Source: Deinococcus marmoris (lineage in GTDB: Bacteria > Deinococcota > Deinococci > Deinococcales > Deinococcaceae). From it: a stretch of DNA of 64,000 bases. A program made the position numbers and the translations under genes. Location of the stretch: positions 1 to 64,000 of the forward strand of contig NZ_MSTI01000066.1 in NCBI RefSeq assembly GCF_001949125.1, in the 5' to 3' direction. Below are positions 42,273 through 53,529 of this stretch, one piece after another. How positions within the stretch are numbered: position 1 is the stretch's first letter; every line of letters starts with the position of its first letter. The notes beneath the pieces were generated by a model that was given only the letters and a program-made list of their open reading frames with translations, was not told the origin of the DNA and made no database searches.

Positions 42273-44870
42273 ATGGCCCCCACACCCCTCCAGCTCGCAC
42301 TTTCAGAAGACACGCCGCCAGAGGTGCTGGTGGCGCTGGCTTCCGGCGCTGATCCACAGGTCAGGCGCACGGCTCGGCTCAATCCGCGCTGCCCTACTCA
42401 GGCGACGCTGACCTTGAATCTGGCCGAGGAGCGCCCCGCAGCGCTGACATCGGGGCAACTGGACTGGCTGGCTCGGCAGGGGCCGTTCGCGGTGGGCGTG
42501 GCCCTGAAGCATCCAGGTACCCCGGACACGACGCTGGAACTGTTGATTCTCGCCGGACACACCAGGGCCATTCTAAGCAGCCAGAACGTGCGCAAAGGGC
42601 CGTGGATGCTGGCGCGGGCGGGGCAGAATCCCGAACTGCTCCGGTATCTGGCGACGAGCCGCAGTGGCGGCGTACCGTGGGGACTCCGCCGGGCCGCCTG
42701 GAAGTTGCTCCAGAGCGCGCCAGGGGGCATGGTGGCCGAGCCTTCGGAGTCTGCCCAGACCGTGAGCGCGCAGACCGTCCGCGCCCGCCTGCTGGTCCGT
42801 AAGCAAGACCCGGCGCTGTCCGCCGAAGAAACCGCCCTAATTAAATCCGAGCCGAAGTTGCAGCGCCTGGCCGCGCGGCACCCCTTGCTGCCGATAGAAG
42901 TGCTGGAATGGCTGGACGCCGCGCACCCCTACACCGAGGCCCGCGAAACGCTGCTACACCGTTTGGAGAACCATGAGCTGGACGCCGACTTGCTGCTGCG
43001 TGTGGCCCACAAGGGCGACTGGGAGGGACGTGCGGCGGTGGCCCGCAATCCCTGGTTACCCGACACGGCCCGTGCAGGTCTGGCTGCCGACCCCGATTGG
43101 TGGGTACGCGCTGCCGTGGCCGAGAACCCCAACGCGCAACCTGCTGAGTTGGAAGCGCTGGCGGGCGACGCCGATCACGTCACGATACGCGAACACGTCG
43201 CCGCGCATCCCCATACGCCGGGGACCGTGCTGCTGGCACTGACGCGGGACGGTGAACGGGCGGTGCGGCTGGGGGTGGCCCAGAATCCCAGCGCCCCACC
43301 TGAAGCGCTGGCCGCCCTGGCACACGACGAACGCTTCGGCACCCGCGAGGCGGTAGCCGCCCATCCATTGACCCTCCCAGACACCCTGAGTCTGCTGGCA
43401 AAAGACCCACATGAGCGGGTCCGGCTGGTGGCAAACTTGCGGCTGCGGCCCCTGAATGACGCCGAGGCCCAGAGCGCCCTGGATACGCGGCGGCGCAACG
43501 TGAAACTGGCCCTGACCTCGCAGCCGGAATTGCCCGCGCCCGTGCTGGACCGTCTGGCCGCTGACCGCAGCCCCCGCATCCGCGCCGAGATGGGGCTGCA
43601 CCCCGGCCTGGCGGACATTGCCCGCACGGCCCTGAAGACCGACTCAGAACTGGCCGTCCGGCGGGTGGCGCTGGCGATGGACGGCTCGACTCCGGCGCAG
43701 ATGCTGACAGGTATGCCCCGCCACGACGCGCGGGTGCGCCAGGGCCTGAGCCGCAATCCACAGGCCCCCGCCGGACTGCTGGAAACCCTGAGCGACGATC
43801 CGCTGGCCGACGTGCGGTTGTCGGTGGTGCTGAACCCCGCAGCGTCCGGCCCAGCCCTGGAACGCCGATTGCCGGAGCAGACGCTACGCCCAGCGATTCG
43901 CCAGCACCCGCGCTATGCCCAGGTGCGCTCGCCCCTGCAAGACCTGGAAGCCCAGGAAGCCAGCCAGCCGGACGCGACGCCGGAAGCGCTGGAGCTGCTG
44001 GGCCTCAGCGACGCGCTGAGGGTCAGGAAACTGGTGGCCAGACATCCGCATACAGCGACGCCGACGCTGCTGCGCCTGGCCGACGACGCGCTGGACGATG
44101 TGCGGCGGGCGCTGCTCACCCGTTCAGGTACAGAGGCCGGAGGGTTGCCCGAAAGCGTTCAGCACCGTCTGGCCGAGGACAGCAGCCTGGAGATTCGGAC
44201 GGGTCTGGCAGAGCGTAGTGATCTGCAAATCAGCACCATGCTGACTGTTGCCCGCAGGCCACACGAGAACGTGGACGTGCTGCTGCGACTGGCCCGACAT
44301 GAGCGGATCACACCGGAAGTGCTGGGCGTGCTGGCCCGCAGCCCGCAGGTGGACGCCCGCTGCGCGGTGGCCGTGCATCCGGCAACCTCACTGTCCACGC
44401 TGCTGGAGCTGAGCCGGGATGCCAGGAGCGCGGTGCAACAGGATCTGCTTCGCCGCCCCGACTGCCCGCCGCAGATTCTGCGGGTGCTGAGCAATGTGGC
44501 GAACTGTCGCCGACAGGTGGCCGAACATCCCAACACCGACGGTCCCACCCTGGAAACCCTGAGTTACAACGCTGGCTACGCCCGCCTGAGACAGTACGAG
44601 GCGTGGCTGAAGAACACGCCGCTGCATGAGGCGGCCCCTGTTCAGAGCTGGCTGCGCTGGGCCAACTCCAGGGCCTCAGCACAGGCATTTGATGATCTGC
44701 CTGTGCTGAGGGCCGTGATCCTCCATCCGGCAGCCACGCGACAGGCCATTCTGCACGCCTGCCGTCTGGTTCACCCGGAGATTCGCGAGGCACTGGACCG
44801 GCGCAACAGTGCAGCGGCACTGAACACCTCCAGACCATTCACGATGGTTTCGGGACAGCAGCATGACTGA
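42273..44870 (+). CDS. Leucine-rich-variant (LRV/HEAT-like) repeat protein (cluster gene 6)
   Basis: An 865-residue soluble helical solenoid of 24-25-residue units, e.g. DPDWWVRAAVAENPNAQPAE then LEALAGDADHVTIREHVAAH; consensus D-xx-V-R-xx-V-A-x-N/H-P-x-x-P-xxx-L-xx-L-A. This is the pattern of LRV repeats, a protein-binding scaffold. No iron-sulfur Cys cluster is seen at the N-terminus. It follows the MotB-like gene by 2 nt and overlaps the pseudokinase gene by 8 nt, so it is made with them and probably links the cytoplasmic parts of the system (inference). Confidence 0.82.
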   Translation: MAPTPLQLALSEDTPPEVLVALASGADPQVRRTARLNPRCPTQATLTLNLAEERPAALTSGQLDWLARQGPFAVGVALKHPGTPDTTLELLILAGHTRAILSSQNVRKGPWMLARAGQNPELLRYLATSRSGGVPWGLRRAAWKLLQSAPGGMVAEPSESAQTVSAQTVRARLLVRKQDPALSAEETALIKSEPKLQRLAARHPLLPIEVLEWLDAAHPYTEARETLLHRLENHELDADLLLRVAHKGDWEGRAAVARNPWLPDTARAGLAADPDWWVRAAVAENPNAQPAELEALAGDADHVTIREHVAAHPHTPGTVLLALTRDGERAVRLGVAQNPSAPPEALAALAHDERFGTREAVAAHPLTLPDTLSLLAKDPHERVRLVANLRLRPLNDAEAQSALDTRRRNVKLALTSQPELPAPVLDRLAADRSPRIRAEMGLHPGLADIARTALKTDSELAVRRVALAMDGSTPAQMLTGMPRHDARVRQGLSRNPQAPAGLLETLSDDPLADVRLSVVLNPAASGPALERRLPEQTLRPAIRQHPRYAQVRSPLQDLEAQEASQPDATPEALELLGLSDALRVRKLVARHPHTATPTLLRLADDALDDVRRALLTRSGTEAGGLPESVQHRLAEDSSLEIRTGLAERSDLQISTMLTVARRPHENVDVLLRLARHERITPEVLGVLARSPQVDARCAVAVHPATSLSTLLELSRDARSAVQQDLLRRPDCPPQILRVLSNVANCRRQVAEHPNTDGPTLETLSYNAGYARLRQYEAWLKNTPLHEAAPVQSWLRWANSRASAQAFDDLPVLRAVILHPAATRQAILHACRLVHPEIREALDRRNSAAALNTSRPFTMVSGQQHD

Positions 44871-47568
44871 CCTGACCCCCCTGACAGAAGGCAGCCGTCT
44901 GGCCGGGCGCTATACCGTTCAGGTCTGCCTCCGGGCCGATGGGTACGAGCAGTTTTACCGCGCCACCACCGACTGGGGCCAGAGCGTGCTGATCACGGTG
45001 TTCAGGCCACCTCAGGCCGAAACGCCCACCGGCGGGCGGGCCAGACAGGTCTTCATGCGAAATGCCCGGCTGCTGGCCCAGCTTCAGCGGCCCGGCGTGG
45101 TGCGCGTCAGCGATCTGCTGGACGAGGACGGAACGCAACTGGTGGTCTGCGAGGACCGTCTGAACCAGACGCTGCGGCAGGCTGCCGGGGACCCGTCGCA
45201 GGAACTGCCCCCCGGCAAGTGGCTGGACCTGACCCGCGCGCTGTTTTCCGCGCTGGTCGCCGCGCACGCCCAGGCGCTGCTGCACGCCCGGATCTCGCCG
45301 GATCATGTCTGGCTGGATACGGCGGGCGACGTGTGGCTGGCCGATTTCGGGCTGGCGAACCGCGCCCTTCAGGAGATTGACCTGACGCCGCCCCCCGACC
45401 CGCGCTACGCAGCGCCGGAACTTCTGTCAGGCGGCGTCTTCAGCCCACAAACCGATGTGTACGCGCTGGCGGCCACGCTGCTGGAGGTACTGAGCGGAAG
45501 GACCCCACCCACTGCCAGCGCCCGCCTGCGCGGCGTTCCGCTGCCCACCCTGACCCGGCCCGGCAGCGCCGCCCTGAACCACGCCCTGGCCGTCTCCCTG
45601 GCGCTGGAGCCGTCCGAGCGGGCCATCGGCGCGGGCGAGGTGCTGGAAATTCTGGAACGCGCCCTGAACGAGCAGGGGGCGCAACCACAGGCCACGCCAG
45701 AACCAGCGGCGGCTCCGCTGGCAGAAGTGACCGTCCCCATCGGTTTACCCGCGTCACCTCTTCCGGTCCCACCGACGCCTGTCCCGTCACCGCCTGGGCC
45801 GCCCCCACGCCGCCGCTCGCGCTGGCCGCTGGCGCTGGGTCTCGTGGCCCTGCTGGGCGTCGGTGGGGCCGCGCTGCTGGCCGTCCCCGGCCTCCTGAGG
45901 CCAGCAGACCGCGCTCCCAGCACCGAGCAGACCGAGAACGACGCCTACCGGGACGCACCGCTGAAAGCGCTCCAGCTTCCAGCCAGCGAACCGGCACCAA
46001 CTGCGCCCACACCCGCGACACCCGCCCAGACGCCCCTGCCGCCGCCGCCCCCACCGCCACCCACAGTGCGCGTGCTGTCCACGGTGGTGGTCAATACCGC
46101 CAACCTCAATCTGCGTGACGCGGCAAACAACACCAGCCCGGTGGTGCTGACCCTGCCACGCGGCACGCGCCTGGAAGTGCTGGAGATTCAGGGCGAGTGG
46201 TCGCGGGTCCGAACCGTGGGCGGCGAGGCAAAGGAAGGATGGGTCAAGACCGAACTGACCCTGGAACTGCGCTCACCGCAGGAAACTGCCGAACTGGTGG
46301 CCCAGATCGCGGCGGGGGGAAGTGTCACCGTGCCTGCTGGGGCCTTCCTGCTGGGCGCGCCCCTGGTGATCGAAACCGACATAGAGTTGACCGGGGCGGG
46401 ATTAAAAACCACCTTGCTGATGAGCGATGCGGCCCAGGACACCCTGATCGTGCGTGGGGCAGCGCTCAGCCTGAGCGATCTGGGCGTCGCCCATCTGGGC
46501 CGCGTGCCCGCCCGCAGTGTGTTGCAGGAGGGCGGGTCCCTGAGCCTGAGCCGCGTCCTGCTGACCGGGGCCGTGCGCGACGACGCCACCTCCGAATACG
46601 GAAGTGGACTGTGGGTCAAAGATGCCGGCGAGGCACAGATTTCGGATTCCAGCGTGACGGGCAACGTGTTCGGCATCTATGTCAGTGACCGCAGTCAGGT
46701 GGCGGTGAGCAGCACTGTCCTGAACGCCAACCGCGACGGCGCGTTCCTGTTCAAGGATCAGAGCGGCGGCACGGTCACGACCAGCACCATCGAGGGCAAC
46801 GGCAGCCACGGCGTCCACATCACCGGACAGGCCACGCCGGAACTCTCCGCCAACCGCATCCGGGACAACCGGGGAAGGGGCGTGACCGTGTACGGGCAGG
46901 CCACGCCCACCATTCACGACAACACCATTGAGAGCAATACCTTGCAGGGGATCGGGGTTCAGGACACGGCCACCCCCGACATCGAGAATAATGTCATCCA
47001 GGGCAACAGGCAGAGCGGCGTGACCTACTTCGACAATGCTGGCGGCAGCGCCAGTGGAAACACGGTGCAGGCCAATCAGACTGCCGGATTTCGCATCACC
47101 GAGTATGCCGCGCCCACGCTGAATGGCAACACCGTGGTCCGCAACCGCGAGAACGGCCTGGGTTACTCCGAGTACGCCGCCGGGAGCGCCAGTCGGAACA
47201 CCATCACGGCCAACAGCAATCCGGGAATCGCCGTCTGGGGCGACGCAGAACCGACGTTGAACAACAACATGGTCAGCCTGAACAAGCAGAGCGGCGTAGT
47301 GCTGGCAGAACGCAGCGCGCCGCAGCTCAGCGACAACCGCATTGACGGCAATACGCTCTACGGGCTGATCGTGACCGGCAACGCAACACCCGAGGTGACG
47401 GGCAACACCATCACCGGGAACGGGAAGGGGGGAATCTTCTACAAGCAGCAGGCAGGCGGCACGGGTTCCGGCAACTCCTGTTTCGACAACGGCGGGGAGG
47501 CGCTGGCCCTTGAACTCGCAGCAGACGCTCCAGGGCCAGATCTGGATGCGACGGGCTGCGGGCCGTGA
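44863..47568 (+). CDS. Transmembrane pseudokinase with SH3 and beta-helix domains (cluster gene 7)
   Basis: A 901-residue protein. Residues 12-265 have a Ser/Thr-kinase fold: DFG at 161-163 (WLADFGLAN) and YAAPE at 182-186. But the ATP lysine strand reads SVLITVFRP (Thr45 for Lys), and HRDxKxxN is HARISPDHV (141-149), so the catalytic Asp, Lys and Asn are missing. A Pro-rich linker and membrane helix (321-341) follow, then a second Pro-rich stretch, a bacterial SH3 domain (403-468, NLNLRDAANNTSPVV..GWVKTEL), and about 390 residues of right-handed beta-helix with repeated units (GNxIxxNxxxGI). The outer part could bind wall or surface glycans. Confidence 0.85.
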   Translation: MTDLTPLTEGSRLAGRYTVQVCLRADGYEQFYRATTDWGQSVLITVFRPPQAETPTGGRARQVFMRNARLLAQLQRPGVVRVSDLLDEDGTQLVVCEDRLNQTLRQAAGDPSQELPPGKWLDLTRALFSALVAAHAQALLHARISPDHVWLDTAGDVWLADFGLANRALQEIDLTPPPDPRYAAPELLSGGVFSPQTDVYALAATLLEVLSGRTPPTASARLRGVPLPTLTRPGSAALNHALAVSLALEPSERAIGAGEVLEILERALNEQGAQPQATPEPAAAPLAEVTVPIGLPASPLPVPPTPVPSPPGPPPRRRSRWPLALGLVALLGVGGAALLAVPGLLRPADRAPSTEQTENDAYRDAPLKALQLPASEPAPTAPTPATPAQTPLPPPPPPPPTVRVLSTVVVNTANLNLRDAANNTSPVVLTLPRGTRLEVLEIQGEWSRVRTVGGEAKEGWVKTELTLELRSPQETAELVAQIAAGGSVTVPAGAFLLGAPLVIETDIELTGAGLKTTLLMSDAAQDTLIVRGAALSLSDLGVAHLGRVPARSVLQEGGSLSLSRVLLTGAVRDDATSEYGSGLWVKDAGEAQISDSSVTGNVFGIYVSDRSQVAVSSTVLNANRDGAFLFKDQSGGTVTTSTIEGNGSHGVHITGQATPELSANRIRDNRGRGVTVYGQATPTIHDNTIESNTLQGIGVQDTATPDIENNVIQGNRQSGVTYFDNAGGSASGNTVQANQTAGFRITEYAAPTLNGNTVVRNRENGLGYSEYAAGSASRNTITANSNPGIAVWGDAEPTLNNNMVSLNKQSGVVLAERSAPQLSDNRIDGNTLYGLIVTGNATPEVTGNTITGNGKGGIFYKQQAGGTGSGNSCFDNGGEALALELAADAPGPDLDATGCGP

Positions 47569-47615
47569 CGCCTGACCGGGCGTTCGATTTTGCTCCCCGG
47601 CGGAGACGCGCTGGC

Positions 47616-49142
47616 TCAGCCCTCCTCCCTGCGCCCAGCCAGGAAGAAGAACCCTGCCACCCCGCCCAGCACCCCCAGTGCCCCGGACGCCAGCGCCACG
47701 TTGCCAAACGCGTCACCAAACGCGGCCTTGACCGCCGCCCCCGCCTCCGGCCCCGTACCGCCCGGCAACTCCAGATCGGTCAGGCGGTTGGCCTGCTGCG
47801 CGGCACTCTGGCGGGTCTGGGTACTGGCCCCCGCCGCCATCAGCCGGGTGTCCAGTGCGCCCCGGTAACTGCCCACCAGCAGCAGGCCCAGCGCAGCCAC
47901 CGCCAGCAGTCCGGCGGCGCGCGACACGGCGTTGTTGACCCCACTCGCCACGCCGCTGCGCTCACGGCCCGCGCTGCCCATCACCGCGCTGGACAGCGGC
48001 GCAACGGTCAGGGCCATCCCCAAGCCCAGCAGCAGCGCCCCCGGCAGGATGGCCGTCCAGTAATTGCCGCCGCCCCAGTCGCGGCCCAACCCCAGCAGCG
48101 CGAAGCCCACCCCGGCCAGGATCGGCCCGGCGGTCAGAAACAACCGTGGCCCATGTTTGTCAGCCAGCGCTCCGAACCACCCGGACAGCCCCGCCAACAA
48201 CAGAGACAGCGGCAGCAGTGAAGCTCCGGCGGCGGTGGCGCTGTAGCCCAGTGCGCCGATCAGATACAGCGGCAGGTACAGCCCCACCGCGCCCAGCGCC
48301 CCGTACAGCAAAAAGGTCAGCAGGTTGGTCCCGGCAAACACCGGATTGCGGAACAGCGACAGCGGCAGCATGGGTTTCTCGGTGCGGGCCTCGTGCCACA
48401 GGAAGAAGGCGAAGCCTGCGGCAGACACTCCCAGCGAGGCCCAGGTCAAAGCATCCCAGCCAAATTCACCTGCCCGCGTGAAGGCGTAGGCCAGCCCGCC
48501 CAGGCCCAGCGTGATGCTGACGGCTCCCGGCCAGTCCGGGCGTGCGCCGGGCGTCTGCGTCTCGGGAACGCGGCGCAGCAACCACAGCACGCCGACGGCC
48601 AGCGGCAGATTGATGAAAAATACCCAGCGCCACGAGCCAGCGTCCACCAGCAGCCCGCCCGCCACCGGCCCCAGCAAGGTCATCACCGAGCTGGCCGCAC
48701 TCCACAACCCCACGCCCCGCCCGCGCCGCGCCGGATCAAAGACCGCCCCGATCATCGCCAGACTGCCCGGCACCAGCAACGCCGCGCCCACGCCCTGCAC
48801 CGCCCGCGCCGCGATCAGAAACGGCAGGCTGGGGGCCAGTCCGCAGGCCAGGGAGGCCAGCGCGAAGACGATCACGCCCAGGCCGTAGACCTTTTTGCGT
48901 CCGTAAGCGTCGCCCAGCGCCCCGCCCGAGAGGGTCAGCGCCGCCAGCAGCAGGGCATAGGCATTGACCACCCACTGCACGCCCGCCGCCGTGGCGTTCA
49001 GATCGGCCTGGAGCGAGGCCAGGGCCACGTTGACCACCGTGCCGTCCAGAAAGGCCATGCTGGACCCCACCACCGTCGCCGCCAGCGTCCAGCGTTCTTG
49101 AGCGGTCAGGGGGCTGGGACGGGCGGCGGGGGTCTGGGTCAT
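47616..49142 (-). CDS. MFS drug exporter, DHA2 family (14 helices)
   Basis: A 508-residue transporter: MAFLDGTVVNVALASLQADL in helix 1, GALGDAYGRKKVYGLGV (motif A), SSVMTLLGPVAGGLLVD (motif C), and a C-terminal pair of helices. Similar in class to the pump at 21.8 kb but shorter and without its long C-terminal insert. TAGGAG is 6 nt before the ATG. It converges with the pseudokinase gene and lies between it and the tRNA genes, so it may belong to the island or to the flank. Substrate unknown. Confidence 0.88.
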   Translation of the reverse strand: MTQTPAARPSPLTAQERWTLAATVVGSSMAFLDGTVVNVALASLQADLNATAAGVQWVVNAYALLLAALTLSGGALGDAYGRKKVYGLGVIVFALASLACGLAPSLPFLIAARAVQGVGAALLVPGSLAMIGAVFDPARRGRGVGLWSAASSVMTLLGPVAGGLLVDAGSWRWVFFINLPLAVGVLWLLRRVPETQTPGARPDWPGAVSITLGLGGLAYAFTRAGEFGWDALTWASLGVSAAGFAFFLWHEARTEKPMLPLSLFRNPVFAGTNLLTFLLYGALGAVGLYLPLYLIGALGYSATAAGASLLPLSLLLAGLSGWFGALADKHGPRLFLTAGPILAGVGFALLGLGRDWGGGNYWTAILPGALLLGLGMALTVAPLSSAVMGSAGRERSGVASGVNNAVSRAAGLLAVAALGLLLVGSYRGALDTRLMAAGASTQTRQSAAQQANRLTDLELPGGTGPEAGAAVKAAFGDAFGNVALASGALGVLGGVAGFFFLAGRREEG

Positions 49143-49301
49143 GGTGGCTCCTAGGCAAAGCGGACGAGCGCCTCTGCCATCAGGTCAGTCTAATCAAGCT
49201 CCTCGATCACCGATGGTCCGAAGTCGTGTCGGTTTCGGAGAAGGGGCGCGGTATGCAGCCAGATATTCAAAATCCACGCCAAAAACAGCCATTTTTGCCA
49301 G

Positions 49302-49319
49302 TTTGGCTGTCAATGGCTG
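49302..49319 (+). repeat. TGACAGCC tandem pair, right copy
   Basis: GGCTGTCAATGGCTGTCA, the counterpart of 34721-34738. It lies about 30-50 bp from the tRNA-Val terminator. To its left an inverted partner (AACAGCCATTTTTGCCAG, 49286 region) adds further AGCC-type repeats. The rest of 49143-49349 shows no gene. Confidence 0.55.
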
Positions 49320-49349
49320 TCAGGCTTTTGTACCTCTAGGACAACAAAT

Positions 49350-49373
49350 GAAAAAACCCGCGCTGGGCGGGTC
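49350..49373 (-). terminator. Terminator of the tRNA operon
   Basis: On the minus strand ACCCGC / GCGGGT with a 5-nt loop, then six T residues, placed just after the tRNA-Val CCA. Confidence 0.85.
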
Positions 49374-49378
49374 TTAAT

Positions 49379-49453
49379 TGGTGGGCGGTATAGGACTTGA
49401 ACCTACGACCTCTCGCGTGTGAAGCGAATGCTCTACCACTGAGCTAACCGCCC
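49379..49453 (-). tRNA. tRNA-Val (CAC)
   Basis: Cloverleaf on the minus strand: acceptor GGGCGGT / ACCGCCC, D arm GCTC..GAGC, anticodon loop TTCACAC with anticodon CAC (reads GUG), T arm GTAGG-TTCAAGT-CCTAT, discriminator A, and encoded CCA. Its 3' half is repeated in degenerate form at 34559-34603, marking it as a probable integration target. Confidence 0.95.
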
Positions 49454-49478
49454 GAAACTGTTAAGCGTGGTCCATCTG

Positions 49479-49554
<76 letters not shown>

Positions 49555-49689
49555 GCAGCCTCTGGCACTTTCCTTCCGAATCGCCACGGGTGCGGCGGGT
49601 CTTCAGGCGAGGGGAAGTGTAGCAACGGCTCCGCAGCTTGTCAAACCCGCGCGGGCCTATGCGGGGTGCGGGCAGGTACAGTAGCAGCC

Positions 49690-51062
<1,373 letters not shown>

Positions 51063-51066
<4 letters not shown>

Positions 51067-51884
51067 GCTTCGAGATTCAAGCTCTGCCGCCCGCCGAACT
51101 GCTGCCCGCCTTCGCGGCCCTGTACGGCGCGTCCCAGGAGGACCTGACCTGGATGGCCGACGCCTGCACGGCGGGTTTCGTCGCGCTGGGTGACGGGGAG
51201 GAACTGCTGGGCGCAATCGGCACCCGCCCCAGCCCGCAGCACGGCGCGGAACTGGTGGGCGGCGTGTTTCCTGGCCCGCAGCGCGATCAAGTGGCGCTGG
51301 CCCTGATCCGGGCGGCCCATGAGGCAGTGGGACGGGTCTACGTGTTCGCGGAGGGCTACCTCTTCCCCCCCGAGGCGCTGCTGGCCGCCGGGCTGCGCGA
51401 GGTAGGCGCGTACCGCCGCCTGAGCGGGCGCGTGCCGTACCGCCATGTGGACCCGCCCGCTGGTGTGCAGTTGCTGCCGCTGGCCGGGGTGCTGGACGCC
51501 GCCGCCCGGCTGAAAGCGCTGCGGACCTACGAGGACCGCGTCGGCCACCATGCCGTGACCTCCGGGGCGACGGCGGACGGCGCGGGCGGCTTCGATTCGC
51601 ACCTCAGCGTGATTGCGCTGAACGACACGGGGCGCGGCTTGGGCGTGTGCCGCGCGGCCATCGAGGACGGCGAGGCGCGGATAGACTCGCCTGGCGTGGC
51701 CTCCGAATGGCGGCATACCCATTTGCGCGCCGCTCTGCTGAATGAGGTCAACACCCGGCTGCGCGCCGCTGGCATTACGCGGGTGAACGTGGATTCCTGG
51801 GGAGACACGGCGGAGGAACTGGCGCATGACCTGAAACTGGGTCTGGACATCCGGGAGGAAACGCCGATTCTGGCGCTGGGGTAA
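51063..51884 (+). CDS. GNAT-like acetyltransferase, probably two-domain
   Basis: A 273-residue protein with weak GNAT character: an N-terminal part (LLGAIGTRPSPQHGAELVGGVFPGPQRDQVALALI) and a C-terminal part (GLGVCRAAIEDGEARIDSPGVASEWRHTHLRAALL) each resembling the acetyl-CoA-binding region in a degenerate way. It is coupled to glgA. Substrate unknown; a catalytically weak duplicate domain is likely in one half. Confidence 0.65.
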
Positions 51885-51963
51885 TGGGTGAACGGCTGGG
51901 GTAACGGGTGAACGTCGGAGCCGCCCCCACATCCCCGCCCGCTGGCCTGCTAGCATTCCGCCC

Positions 51964-52719
<756 letters not shown>

Positions 52720-52732
52720 GGTGGCCAGAATC

Positions 52733-53143
52733 TCAATCCGGCTTGGAAGTCAAAGACTCCAGCCACGCCACCGCCTCTGAAGCGTCCAGCAGCCGTGCGC
52801 CGCGTTCGGGGGGAAACCACGCCAGCAGCTTTGCCTGTGCCGCTGCGTCGGCCTCTGTCTGGGAGTCCGCCGCGAAGATGACCTTGTGATCGCCGTCCAA
52901 CAAGGACAGTAACCCCAGCACGGGCATCTCCAGCACGGTTCCCACTTCCAGGGATGGCCCCAGCCACACCGCGTCGATCTCCGCGCCGTCGGCGGGATTC
53001 AGCGTGCCGGGCAGACAGCCGTAGTTGACCGGGGCTGGATAAGGCTCGGTTCGCAGCGGCTCAAGCCCATCGCCGCGCCACACGAAGCGTTCGCGAGTTC
53101 CCACCGTCCACTCCACCACGCCCCGGTAAGTGGCAGGGGTCAG
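52733..53143 (-). CDS. Inorganic pyrophosphatase-like protein
   Basis: A 136-residue protein with YRGVVEWTVGTRERFVW, YPAPVNYGCLPGTLNPADGAEIDAVWLG and GDHKVIFAADSQ, matching the type I pyrophosphatase plan (vEW..G.reK, YP.NYG.iP.Tl..DG...D). Some acidic metal ligands of the family (the D-x-D-P-x-D site, here DGAEID) are altered, so activity is uncertain. No ATG or GTG lies in frame at the expected start; a CTG at 53141-53143 overlaps the lipoprotein TGA as CTGA, the geometry used by other coupled genes here. The next in-frame GTG starts at VVEW. Confidence 0.6.
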   Translation of the reverse strand: MTPATYRGVVEWTVGTRERFVWRGDGLEPLRTEPYPAPVNYGCLPGTLNPADGAEIDAVWLGPSLEVGTVLEMPVLGLLSLLDGDHKVIFAADSQTEADAAAQAKLLAWFPPERGARLLDASEAVAWLESLTSKPD

Positions 53144-53529
53144 GGCAGCACCTCGTACAACTCCACCTGCCGCATCACCGCGCCGCCAAAACTCAGCACC
53201 GCACGGTACGCACCCTCGTCGGGGGCAGTCAGCTTGAAGGACGCCGTGCGCTGGCTGGCGTCCAGATACACGCTGTCGCTGCCGATGGCGCGGGTGCTGT
53301 CGAACCAGTTGACGCTCAGGTAACCCGGCTCGAAACGGCCATCCACGGTGGCGGTCACGATCAGTTGATCTCCGTCGCGCTTGAGACTGGCCTCGGTGAC
53401 GCGCACGGGCAGATTCGGGGCCACCACCGGGGGCAACAGCGGCACGAAGTTGTAGCGGCACCCCCCCAGGCCCAGGGTCAGCGGCAGGGCCAGGACGCAC
53501 AGCAGGGCGGGACGCAGAAAAGCGGGCAT
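53140..53529 (-). CDS. Small lipoprotein
   Basis: A 129-residue protein with a lipoprotein signal (LTLGLGGC, Cys24) and a beta-sandwich-like mature part (VRVTEASLKRDGDQLIVTATVDG..). TAGCAT ends 6 nt before the ATG. Function unknown; coupled to the pyrophosphatase-like gene. Confidence 0.72.
   Translation of the reverse strand: MPAFLRPALLCVLALPLTLGLGGCRYNFVPLLPPVVAPNLPVRVTEASLKRDGDQLIVTATVDGRFEPGYLSVNWFDSTRAIGSDSVYLDASQRTASFKLTAPDEGAYRAVLSFGGAVMRQVELYEVLP

Noticed and set aside
46900..47500. Repeated codons in the pseudokinase C-terminus, considered as DNA repeats
   Set aside because: Periodicity is at protein level (beta-helix turns); the DNA units are divergent.
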